The notes under the pieces are model-generated. The model made no database searches. It had not been told where the DNA came from and worked only from the letters and a program-made list of their open reading frames with translations. From the NCBI GenBank assembly GCA_000752035.1, contig CCFE01000018.1:62001-126000 (forward strand): a DNA stretch of 64,000 nucleotides, in the 5' to 3' direction. This DNA comes from Bacillus rubiinfantis. Its GTDB lineage: Bacteria; Bacillota; Bacilli; Bacillales; Cytobacillaceae. Every line of letters starts with the position of its first letter. The stretch's first letter is position 1. The translations under genes and the position numbers were made by a program. Positions 1 through 7,531 of the stretch are shown here, piece after piece.

Positions 1-18
1 CATATACCGACATATTGA

Positions 19-50
19 CCTTCTGCATATTGTTGCAGAAGGTTTTTTTT
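19..50 (+). terminator. Terminator of the gene upstream of the window
   Basis: A 9-bp perfect stem (CCTTCTGCA / TGCAGAAGG) with a short loop is followed by eight T residues. It is a typical intrinsic terminator and presumably ends the gene left of the window (aroA/aroG precedes ccpA in B. subtilis, by recall). Confidence 0.85.
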
Positions 51-199
51 TGGAAAGATTCAATAGAGAATTGCGGCATTCTTATTCTTGTCGTATTATT
101 AGTACATATTAGGATTGTTTACTTTATCACAATGACTAGATTTTCACTAGCTGATGTAAAATAAAGAGAACAAGGTTCGTTTTTAGGAGAGTGTTTATA

Positions 200-1207
200 G
201 TGAATAATATTACTATTTATGATGTTGCCCGCGAAGCAAATGTTTCGATGGCAACCGTTTCACGTGTAGTGAATGGTAACCCGAATGTTAAACCGGTTAC
301 AAGGAAAAAGGTATTAGAAGTTATTGAGCGTCTTGGCTATGTCCCTAATGCAGTCGCCCGAGGGCTGGCAAGTAAAAAAACAACCACTGTTGGTGTGATT
401 ATCCCTGATATTTCAAATATCTTTTTTGCTGAACTTGCCAGAGGAATAGAAGATATTGCGACAATGTATAAATATAATATCATACTCAGCAACTCTGACC
501 AAAATAAAGATAAGGAACTGCATTTGTTCCATACTATGCTTGGAAAACAAGTGGATGGAATTGTTTTTATGAGCGGCCATATTACGGAAGATCATGTAAC
601 TGAGTTTGAAAAATCACAGTTACCAATTGTATTAGCTGGCTCAATTGAACCTACGGAGACGATTCCGTCGGTAAATATTGATTACGAACAAGCAGCATTT
701 GATTCTGTTAAGGAATTCATCGAAAGAGGCCATCGACATATTGCCTTTGTGAATGGCCCGTTATATGAACCCGATATCACGGTTAAGAAACTGAATGGAT
801 ATAAGCGAGCGCTGGCAGAAGGGAATATTCCTTTTAATGAGGATTTTATTATTGAAGGTGATTACACATATGATTCTGGGCTTGAAGCAATTGAAAAAAT
901 GTTAGAGCTCCCGGAAAAACCTACTGCCGTTTTTGTTGGGGCTGATGAAATGGCCTTAGGAGTCGTTCATGGGGCACAGGATAAAGGATTTCAGATTCCT
1001 GAGGATCTAGAGGTAATTACTTCCGATAATACAAGATTATCATTAATGGTTCGTCCACAGCTGACTACGGTTGTCCAGCCATTATATGATATCGGTGCAG
1101 TTGCAATGCGTCTCTTAACTAAACTCATGAATAAGGAAAAAGTGGAAGAGCAGATTGTTGTATTGCCACATCGAATTGAACATCGCCAATCAACAAAAGA
1201 GCAATAA
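200..1207 (+). CDS. ccpA: Catabolite control protein A (LacI/GalR family)
   Basis: CcpA is the global carbon catabolite regulator; with HPr-Ser-P it binds cre boxes. The N-terminus has the LacI-type helix-turn-helix (TIYDVAREANVSMATVSRVV) and hinge (NAVARGLASKKT), followed by a periplasmic-binding-protein-like core ending in the conserved NTRLSLMVRPQLTTVVQP segment. It is near-identical in layout to B. subtilis CcpA. I place the start at the GTG at 200 because AGGAGA at 185-190 lies 9 nt upstream; an in-frame GTG at 191 abuts the ribosome site. The product is 335 aa. It converges on acuC and shares a bidirectional terminator with it. In this window it may regulate the acs/acu genes and the allFGH locus, whose promoters overlap cre-like boxes. 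Confidence 0.97.
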   Translation: MNNITIYDVAREANVSMATVSRVVNGNPNVKPVTRKKVLEVIERLGYVPNAVARGLASKKTTTVGVIIPDISNIFFAELARGIEDIATMYKYNIILSNSDQNKDKELHLFHTMLGKQVDGIVFMSGHITEDHVTEFEKSQLPIVLAGSIEPTETIPSVNIDYEQAAFDSVKEFIERGHRHIAFVNGPLYEPDITVKKLNGYKRALAEGNIPFNEDFIIEGDYTYDSGLEAIEKMLELPEKPTAVFVGADEMALGVVHGAQDKGFQIPEDLEVITSDNTRLSLMVRPQLTTVVQPLYDIGAVAMRLLTKLMNKEKVEEQIVVLPHRIEHRQSTKEQ

Positions 1208-1209
1208 CA

Positions 1210-1236
1210 AAGCCGGCCATTGCGCCGGCTTTTCTT
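1210..1236. terminator. Bidirectional terminator between ccpA and acuC
   Basis: The perfect stem AGCCGGC / GCCGGCT (1211-1230) is followed by TTTTCTTT on the plus strand and by a short T run on the minus strand. It serves the convergent genes ccpA and acuC. Confidence 0.85.
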
Positions 1237-2408
1237 TATAATGTTTGCGTTTTACTTTGGCTTCTTATCGGATATAATGCTTTTTCCAATGTAAGCTGGT
1301 TTTTTTCGGTTATTTCCGCCTTTCTAGGAATAGGAGCGTAAAGATTCTCTGGGTCATCCCATTCCTTTGGCAATTGTACAGGGGATTTAGCTTGCCAAAA
1401 GTCCACCCATTGGGTTGGCAGCAGTCCGTAGGAGTTTGTGTTTTCTGTCATTTCCAGCCATATTAGCGCCCATGCTCTCGGGACAACACGCCATATATCA
1501 TAACCGCCGCCACCGACAGCAATCCATCTACCATCACAATATTGATGAGCGAGTTCATGAGCAAGCTTCGGAATTTCCCGGTAAATCTTCATTGTCGCGG
1601 ATAGATGTGTCAATGGGTCATAGTAGTGTGAGTCAGCGCCGTTCTGGGTTAGGATCACATCTGGTTTGAAAAACTCAGCAATCTCTCTAAAAGCTTGATA
1701 GTAGCAATCGAGCCAAGATTCATCTTCAGTAAAGGCATCGACCGGAATGTTAAATGAATATCCGTAGCCGGCTCCCTGTCCACGTTCATTAACATTTCCT
1801 GTCCCGGGGAATAAATAGCGGCCAGTTTCATGGATTGATAGTGTACACACATTCGGTTCGTCATAAAAAGACCATTGCACTCCGTCTCCATGATGCGCAT
1901 CTGTGTCAACGTATAGGACGCGGGCATGATATTTTTCCAGCAGATATTTAATGGCTACTGAGCTGTCGTTATAGACACAAAAACCAGATGCCTTTCCGCG
2001 AAAGCCATGGTGTAATCCACCGCCGAGATGCAGTGCGTGATGGGCCTTGCCAGTCATGACTTCATCAACAGCGGTCAGCGTGCCGCCGACTAATAACGAG
2101 CTTGCTTCGTGCATGTTTGGGAAAATTGGCGTATCTTCAGTGCCAAGGCCGAAGTTTTCAGCAATTTCTTTTGCTAATAAACCGTTGCCTGCTTTTTTTA
2201 CCGCCTCGATAAAGCCTTGGTCATGAATAAGTGCTAATTCAGCTTCAGATGCTTTTCTTGGCATGATGATTTGGCTTTGATCCAGCGCGTTCATCTTTGT
2301 TAATAAGTCTACTGTTAATTGTAACCGGAATTGATTGAAAGGATGATGTTTGCTAAATTTATAATTAAGCAACTCCTCGGAAAAAATGAAGACTGCTTGG
2401 TCTGTCAT
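1236..2408 (-). CDS. acuC: Acetoin utilization protein AcuC (class I HDAC-fold deacetylase)
   Basis: AcuC removes the acetyl group from acetyl-CoA synthetase, reactivating it; it is the partner of the acetyltransferase AcuA. The HDAC fold is shown by HLGGGLHHGFRGKASGFC, the zinc/catalytic run DTDAHHGDGVQ, LSIHETGRYLFPGTG and the late GGGGYD loop. The start ATG at 2408 overlaps the acuB stop as ATGA, so translation is coupled; 390 aa results. A longer in-frame extension upstream would lie wholly inside acuB and is rejected. It is the last gene of the acuA-acuB-acuC run. Confidence 0.95.
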   Translation of the reverse strand: MTDQAVFIFSEELLNYKFSKHHPFNQFRLQLTVDLLTKMNALDQSQIIMPRKASEAELALIHDQGFIEAVKKAGNGLLAKEIAENFGLGTEDTPIFPNMHEASSLLVGGTLTAVDEVMTGKAHHALHLGGGLHHGFRGKASGFCVYNDSSVAIKYLLEKYHARVLYVDTDAHHGDGVQWSFYDEPNVCTLSIHETGRYLFPGTGNVNERGQGAGYGYSFNIPVDAFTEDESWLDCYYQAFREIAEFFKPDVILTQNGADSHYYDPLTHLSATMKIYREIPKLAHELAHQYCDGRWIAVGGGGYDIWRVVPRAWALIWLEMTENTNSYGLLPTQWVDFWQAKSPVQLPKEWDDPENLYAPIPRKAEITEKNQLTLEKALYPIRSQSKTQTL

Positions 2409-3052
2409 AAGGAAATCCCCGGCAGATTTGGCCATAATACTTCATGACCCGCTTCTTTAAGGTCCTTGATGAGACCAGTGGGGTTCATTAACTGTACCCT
2501 AATGGCAAGTATTTTGTATTGATCATCCTGTTTATCCGGGTAAACTAACACACTTAAAATATTGGCATTCCGCTTGCGAATAATGGCAGCAATCTCACAG
2601 AGGACACCCGTAATATTTGGGACTCTTATTTCAATTTGCGAACCAGGCTGGTGTGCCCCTGTTAATTCGACCATTGTTCTGAGAATATCGGTTTCCGTTA
2701 TAATTCCCACAAGCTTGTGGTCTTTAATAATCGGAAGTGCACTAATTTTATGTTCATAAAAAACTGCGGCAATCTCTTCGACAAAGTCTAAGGGATGACC
2801 GGTAATAATATTTTTTTTCATGATGATTTCTAACGGCTTTTTTAAATCATCAGGATTTTCATTTGTTCTGAAAGTGGATGGAGTTGCCTCTTTAAGTTGG
2901 GAAATCGTCACTAGTCCAACCAAATGGTTTTCACTATCGATGATTGGAATATGACGAATATTATAGGTTTCCATCACACGAACAGCATCGGCAATTGTGT
3001 CTGTTGGTTGTAATGCAATTACATCCGTTTTCATGATTTCTTCTACAATCAT
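2405..3052 (-). CDS. acuB: AcuB, tandem CBS domains plus ACT-like domain
   Basis: The 215-aa protein has two CBS domains (about residues 1-60 and 75-135; VMETYNIRHIPIID and FYEHKISALPIIKDHKLVGIITETDIL) followed by an ACT-like segment (IEIRVPNITGVLCEIAAII). CBS pairs bind adenine nucleotides; the exact role of AcuB in acetoin/acetate use is not settled. A strong ribosome site (GGGGTACCTCC region, 3054-3066) precedes the ATG. It overlaps acuC by 4 nt and follows acuA after 47 nt, so the three genes form one operon divergent from acsA. Confidence 0.93.
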   Translation of the reverse strand: MIVEEIMKTDVIALQPTDTIADAVRVMETYNIRHIPIIDSENHLVGLVTISQLKEATPSTFRTNENPDDLKKPLEIIMKKNIITGHPLDFVEEIAAVFYEHKISALPIIKDHKLVGIITETDILRTMVELTGAHQPGSQIEIRVPNITGVLCEIAAIIRKRNANILSVLVYPDKQDDQYKILAIRVQLMNPTGLIKDLKEAGHEVLWPNLPGISL

Positions 3053-3099
3053 GGAGGTACCCCCTAGATAAAGAGATTCAAAAGGAAAGCTGGATTTTT

Positions 3100-3732
3100 T
3101 TAATACATAAATCTATTCATAAAGCGCAGACGATCAAACTTTTGAATTGTTTCCATATTAACCCGTTTGCCGATTCTTGCCATCAGACAATTAGCTGGAT
3201 GGGAACAAATTTCTGGATCATCGGTTGCATACCATTCTAACCCGCCCGCATTCATCATCTTCTCCATGATTTTTCGGTATTCCCATACATTTAGTTTTGT
3301 TCCCTTTAAATCCCAGTGCCAGTAATACTCCGTAGTAATGATCAAGTAATCTTCCATAGCATCATCCATCATCGAGACGAGCAACAGGTTTTTACCGACT
3401 GAACACCCGCGAAATTGAGGAATGACTTCAATGGCACCTAATTCTATTAAATTATCGATATTACCTTCTGACCAGCGTTCAAGTGGATCTGGATAGAGAA
3501 ATGTAACATAACCAACTACTGTATTGTGGAGCCTCGCGACAATAATTCTGCCTTCTGGTAAGTCAGCAATTCCAATCAATGCCTTATGCTGCTGTTCAGG
3601 GGGGCGAAACGCAACTAAGTCTTCGTGAAAGTGAAAGCCTTTCAGTGCTTCCGAAGAAATAGGGCCCTCAATGATTAATGTACCACAAGGAGTTGTTAGT
3701 TCCTTGGCATGATAAGTTTTTTTATGTTCCAT
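3100..3732 (-). CDS. acuA: AcuA, GNAT protein acetyltransferase acting on acetyl-CoA synthetase
   Basis: AcuA acetylates the active-site lysine of AcsA and switches it off; AcuC reverses this. The protein (210 aa) shows a GNAT-like acyl-CoA binding stretch (IELGAIEVIPQFRGCSVGKNLL, split by a loop) and the conserved family C-terminus. It is first in the acuABC run and is transcribed away from acsA across a 207-bp divergent promoter region. The coupling of regulator and target genes back-to-back fits the known protein acylation control of acetate activation. Confidence 0.95.
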   Translation of the reverse strand: MEHKKTYHAKELTTPCGTLIIEGPISSEALKGFHFHEDLVAFRPPEQQHKALIGIADLPEGRIIVARLHNTVVGYVTFLYPDPLERWSEGNIDNLIELGAIEVIPQFRGCSVGKNLLLVSMMDDAMEDYLIITTEYYWHWDLKGTKLNVWEYRKIMEKMMNAGGLEWYATDDPEICSHPANCLMARIGKRVNMETIQKFDRLRFMNRFMY

Positions 3733-3939
3733 TAGGTCACCCCTAGAAAAAACAATAATCTAACTTCTATTATACATAATTTTCTGTATAAAAAAGTGAT
3801 TTCAGCAAATTTTCAGTTTTGGATATAGGGAAAATTTGCTTATTATGAAAATTGTAGATAAAAATATATTTTTTTAAAATTGTGAATAATATATATTTAT
3901 AATATAATATTCTCATCAACTATACGAGGGGGAGATTTA
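3733..3939. promoter_or_regulatory. Divergent acuA / acsA promoter region
   Basis: This 207-bp AT-rich gap separates the divergent genes. On the minus strand a TATAAT sits near 3766-3771 upstream of acuA. On the plus strand a run of TATAAT-like hexamers lies at about 3895-3910 upstream of acsA, followed by the ribosome site GAGGGGGAG. In B. subtilis this interval carries a cre box; I looked for one and saw no convincing match here. Confidence 0.5.
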
Positions 3940-5661
3940 ATGAAATTGGAAGCGTTACCAGTTATACAAGGAAATCATAATTTAAAAAATTATGATGATA
4001 TGTATGGGCAATTCAACTGGAAAGACACAGAGAAAGAATTTTCCTGGAGTGAAACAGGCCTTGTCAATATGGCTTATGAAGCAATTGACCGCCACGCAGA
4101 AACGTTTAGAAAAAATAAAATTGCCCTCTACTATCGAGATGGTTCTAGGAATGAGAAGTACACCTTTAAAGAAATGAAGGAGTTCTCAAATAAAGCCGGT
4201 AACGTGCTGAAAAGCTATGGAAATGTTGAAAAGGGCGACAGAGTATTTATTTTTATGCCTCGTTCTCCGGAGCTTTATTTTACTGTTTTAGGTGCAATTA
4301 AACTTGGCGCTATTGTAGGCCCGCTATTCGAAGCTTTTATGGAAGGTGCTGTCAGGGATCGTTTGCAGGACAGCGGGGCGAAAGTATTGGTGACGACCCC
4401 AGAATTACTTGACCGCGTTCCAGTTCAGGATCTTCCTGAGTTAAAGCATATATTCCTCGTTGGACAAAATGTTAAAGAGCAAGGAATTCTTATTAACTTT
4501 TTAGAGAAGTTTGAAGGCGCTAGTAAAGAACTTAACATTGAATGGGTTGAGCGGACAGATGGTTTAATTCTGCATTACACATCTGGTTCAACGGGAAAAC
4601 CAAAGGGAGTTCTGCATGTACATAATGCGATGATTCAGCATTACCAGACTGCAAAATGGGTCCTTGATTTAAAAGAGGATGATGTTTACTGGTGTACGGC
4701 TGACCCAGGATGGGTAACCGGGACTTCATATGGAATTTTCGGCCCATGGTTAACAGGAACATCAAATGTCATTATCGGTGGACGCTTCAGTCCTGATTCG
4801 TGGTATAAAATGATTGAAGATTTTGGAGTAACCGTTTGGTATAGTGCGCCAACTGCTTTCCGGATGTTAATGGGGGCCGGCGATGAGCTTGTCAAAAAAT
4901 ATGATTTAAGCAGTCTGCGTCACGTTTTAAGCGTTGGTGAGCCACTAAATCCTGAAGTAGTAAAATGGGGTGCAAAGGTATTTAATAAACGCATTCATGA
5001 CAACTGGTGGATGACAGAAACGGGCGGACAACTGATAAGCAATTACCCATGTATGCCTATTAAGCCTGGTTCGATGGGGAAACCAATTCCAGGTGTAATC
5101 GCCGCGATTGTTGATGATCAAGGAAATGAGTTGCCGCCATATCGAATGGGGAATTTGGCGATTAAGAAGGGCTGGCCGTCAATGATGCATACGATTTGGA
5201 ACAACCAGGAAAAATATGACTCTTACTTTATGCCGAATGGTGACTGGTATGTATCAGGAGATTCAGCTTATATGGATGAAGACGGCTACTTTTGGTTCCA
5301 AGGACGTGTGGATGACGTCATTATGACATCAGGAGAGCGTGTCGGGCCATTTGAGGTTGAAAGTAAATTGGTGGAGCATCCAGCGATTGCTGAGGCTGGT
5401 GTCATTGGCAAGCCTGATCCTGTCCGCGGCGAAATTATTAAGGCATTTGTTGCTTTAAGGGATGGCTACACCGCTTCAGAGGAATTAAAAGAGGAAATTC
5501 GCCAATTTGTGAAAAAGGGTCTAGCTGCACATGCGGCACCTCGAGAAATTGACTTCCGTGATAAGCTGCCAAAGACAAGAAGCGGAAAAATCATGCGCCG
5601 TGTCTTAAAAGCTTGGGAACTCGATTTACCGACTGGGGATCTATCAACAATGGAAGATTAA
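3940..5661 (+). CDS. acsA: Acetyl-CoA synthetase (AMP-forming)
   Basis: AcsA activates acetate with ATP and CoA to acetyl-CoA in the cytoplasm. The 573-aa protein has the AMP-binding P-loop-like motif (HYTSGSTGKPKGVLHVHN), the NWWMTETGG adenylate motif, VSGDSAYMDEDGYFWFQGR, and the C-terminal PKTRSGKIMRR motif whose lysine is the acetylation target of AcuA. Length matches the B. subtilis enzyme. Start ATG follows GAGGGGGAG at good spacing. It is monocistronic with its own terminator. Confidence 0.97.
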   Translation: MKLEALPVIQGNHNLKNYDDMYGQFNWKDTEKEFSWSETGLVNMAYEAIDRHAETFRKNKIALYYRDGSRNEKYTFKEMKEFSNKAGNVLKSYGNVEKGDRVFIFMPRSPELYFTVLGAIKLGAIVGPLFEAFMEGAVRDRLQDSGAKVLVTTPELLDRVPVQDLPELKHIFLVGQNVKEQGILINFLEKFEGASKELNIEWVERTDGLILHYTSGSTGKPKGVLHVHNAMIQHYQTAKWVLDLKEDDVYWCTADPGWVTGTSYGIFGPWLTGTSNVIIGGRFSPDSWYKMIEDFGVTVWYSAPTAFRMLMGAGDELVKKYDLSSLRHVLSVGEPLNPEVVKWGAKVFNKRIHDNWWMTETGGQLISNYPCMPIKPGSMGKPIPGVIAAIVDDQGNELPPYRMGNLAIKKGWPSMMHTIWNNQEKYDSYFMPNGDWYVSGDSAYMDEDGYFWFQGRVDDVIMTSGERVGPFEVESKLVEHPAIAEAGVIGKPDPVRGEIIKAFVALRDGYTASEELKEEIRQFVKKGLAAHAAPREIDFRDKLPKTRSGKIMRRVLKAWELDLPTGDLSTMED

Positions 5662-5668
5662 TCTCTCA

Positions 5669-5707
5669 AAAAGACAGCACAATCACGTGGATGTGCTGTC
5701 TTTTTTC
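5669..5707. terminator. Terminator after acsA, possibly bidirectional
   Basis: A 12-bp stem (AAAGACAGCACA / TGTGCTGTCTTT) is followed by a T run on the plus strand; the reverse strand also ends in a T run, so it may also stop transcription coming from tyrS. Confidence 0.85.
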
Positions 5708-5732
5708 TCAATTTAATGGAGGTAAACCCACT

Positions 5733-5848
5733 TATTAGCGAATTTACACAATTTATTAGCGAATTTTAAAATATATTAGCGAATCTGGTCCATTTATTAG
5801 CGAATTTTAAAATATATTAGCGAATCTGCAGCGCGCATATTAGCGAAT
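5733..5848. repeat. Six-copy TATTAGCGAAT intergenic array
   Basis: The 11-bp unit TATTAGCGAAT occurs at 5733, 5754, 5774, 5795, 5815 and 5838, all in one orientation. The intervals are 21, 20, 21, 20 and 23 bp, close to two helical turns. The intervening bases are AT-rich and partly repeated as well (TTTAAAATA). The array fills the gap between the acsA terminator and the tyrS stop codon. No function can be read from it; it is not a CRISPR because the spacers are only about 9-12 nt. Confidence 0.9.
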
Positions 5849-5865
5849 CAAACTACGTTCGCACT

Positions 5866-7119
5866 TTAGTATTTGATTAACGTATATTTTTTCTTCCCTC
5901 GTCTAATGATCGTGAATTGTCCTTCGATACGATCCCCTTCTTGAAGGACATAGGCGATATCGGTGATTTTATCGCCATTAATTGAAATGGCCCCATTTGT
6001 GATATCTTCGCGTGCCTGCCGCTTTGATGGCGAGATTTTAGCTGCCACTAACAAATCTACTAGTGAATTTTCCCCAGATGCTTCAAATGTTGGCACATCT
6101 TTAAAGCCTTGCTTAATTTCAGCCGCTGATAAAGCTTTGACATTGCCGCTAAAGAGGGCCTGTGATATGTTAATGGCTTGCTCTAATGCTGCTTCGCCGT
6201 GAATCAAGCGAGTCATTTCCTCTGCCAGCGCCTTTTGTGCTTTTCGAAGGTGTGGCTCCTCATTTACACTTACTTCTAATTGCTCGATTTCTTCACGAGT
6301 TAAATACGTAAAGTATTTTAAGTATTTGACGACGTCAGCATCGGCAGTGTTAATCCAAAATTGGTAGAATTCATATGGTGTTGTTTTCTCAGGGTCTAGC
6401 CAAATTGCCCCCCCTTCGGACTTACCAAATTTTGTTCCATCAGCTTTTGTGACTAGCGGAATCGTTAGCCCGTAAGCCTTTGCTTCCTCCGTATGCATCT
6501 TGCGGATTAGTTCAAGCCCAGTGGTAATGTTACCCCATTGATCACTGCCGCCAATTTGCATCTTACAATTGTAATGATCATACAAATAATTAAAGTCCAT
6601 TGCTTGCAAAATTGTATAAGTAAATTCTGTGAAGGAAATCCCTGTTTCCAGTCGAGAAGCTATCGTATCTTTTGCGAGCATATAGTTAATTCCAATATGT
6701 TTGCCGTAATCACGAAGGAACGTAACTACATCCATTGAACTTGTCCAATCATAGTTGTTTACCATGATCGCGCCATTTTCACCATCAAAATCAAAGATAG
6801 CGGCTAATTGTTTTTTTATTCCCTCAGCATTCTCTAAGACAGTTTCCAAAGTTTGCAGCTTTCGTTCTTCACTTTTTCCACTTGGATCTCCAATTAAACC
6901 AGTGGAACCACCGACAAGAACAATAGGACGGTGACCATGCTGCTGAAAGCGTCGCAGTGTTAGAAATGGAACCAGATGTCCAATATGCAGACTATCAGCT
7001 GTCGGGTCGGTCCCGCAATAGAGCGAAATCTTTTCCTTGCTTAATACATCTTTCAATCCTTCTTCATCGGTTTGCTGATAAATAATCCCTCGCCATTTTA
7101 AGTCCTCTAATAAATCCAT
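5866..7119 (-). CDS. tyrS: Tyrosyl-tRNA synthetase
   Basis: This class I aminoacyl-tRNA synthetase charges tRNA-Tyr. It shows the YCGTDPTADSLHIGHLVP region with the HIGH signature, the tyrosine-binding QIGGSDQWGNI motif, the KFGKSEGG (KMSKS-type) loop and a C-terminal S4-like RNA-binding domain (ISPSKRQAREDITNGAISIN). I start it at MDLLEDL (ATG 7119), giving 417 aa; the upstream in-frame extension runs into the T-box leader and is not coding. Expression is controlled by the T-box just upstream. Confidence 0.97.
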   Translation of the reverse strand: MDLLEDLKWRGIIYQQTDEEGLKDVLSKEKISLYCGTDPTADSLHIGHLVPFLTLRRFQQHGHRPIVLVGGSTGLIGDPSGKSEERKLQTLETVLENAEGIKKQLAAIFDFDGENGAIMVNNYDWTSSMDVVTFLRDYGKHIGINYMLAKDTIASRLETGISFTEFTYTILQAMDFNYLYDHYNCKMQIGGSDQWGNITTGLELIRKMHTEEAKAYGLTIPLVTKADGTKFGKSEGGAIWLDPEKTTPYEFYQFWINTADADVVKYLKYFTYLTREEIEQLEVSVNEEPHLRKAQKALAEEMTRLIHGEAALEQAINISQALFSGNVKALSAAEIKQGFKDVPTFEASGENSLVDLLVAAKISPSKRQAREDITNGAISINGDKITDIAYVLQEGDRIEGQFTIIRRGKKKYTLIKY

Positions 7120-7139
7120 CCTAAAAAAACCTCCAATAA

Positions 7140-7402
7140 ACAAAATAAGTCCCTGCAAAAAATGCAGGGACGTAAAATACGCGGTACCACCCGGCTTGAG
7201 GAAATTTCCTCCAACTCGAAAACAATAACGGTTATCACCGTTCTCCACTACTTGCAGTTTGTCGTTCGCAGAGAAAGCTCCAGGATGTAATTCATTCTTC
7301 TATTTGCGACAGCTTTCACCAGCCGCTGCCTCTCTATATTCAGGGATAGAAGAACTAATGATTCCCTTCAAAGCCTTTACATGAAATTGTAAACTTATAG
7401 TC
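7140..7402 (-). promoter_or_regulatory. T-box riboswitch leader of tyrS
   Basis: Read on the minus strand, the leader has the diagnostic T-box sequence GGGTGGTACCGCG (complement of 7181-7194). It is preceded by the antiterminator side and followed by the terminator GTCCCTGCA-TTTTT-TGCAGGGAC (7148-7172) with a T-containing tail. A UAC triplet within GAATTACATCC in stem I fits a tyrosine specifier codon. Uncharged tRNA-Tyr would favour antitermination and read-through into tyrS. Confidence 0.93.
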
Positions 7403-7431
7403 TTTTTAACATAAAGTTGATACCATGTCAA
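7403..7431 (-). promoter_or_regulatory. Predicted sigma-A promoter of the tyrS leader
   Basis: On the minus strand a consensus -35 TTGACA (complement of 7426-7431) lies 17 nt from TAAAAA (complement of 7403-7408). Transcription from here would begin at the base of T-box stem I. Confidence 0.6.
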
Positions 7432-7489
7432 ATAACAGATAGTAGTTTTGGAAAAATGTTGAATATTGTCAATCTTCTATTCCCCTATA

Positions 7490-7498
7490 TGTTATAAT
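7490..7498 (+). promoter_or_regulatory. Extended -10 element upstream of the penicillin-binding protein gene
   Basis: TGT-TATAAT forms an extended -10 (TGN plus perfect TATAAT) 34 nt before the start codon. No good -35 is seen at 16-18 nt, which is usual for extended -10 promoters. Confidence 0.5.
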
Positions 7499-7531
7499 GA
7501 TAGGTAATTTTAGATGAGGTGGGTGCAATGA

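Noticed and set aside
3733..3939. cre box between acuA and acsA as in B. subtilis
   Set aside because: No 14-mer close to the cre consensus was seen; the best TGAAAATTGTAGAT-like stretch lacks the central CG and the 3' half.
5733..5848. TATTAGCGAAT array as a CRISPR
   Set aside because: Units are 11 bp, gaps are 9-12 nt and similar to each other, and no cas genes are near.
7120..7248. N-terminal extension of tyrS upstream of 7119
   Set aside because: The extra codons are the T-box terminator and antiterminator sequence.
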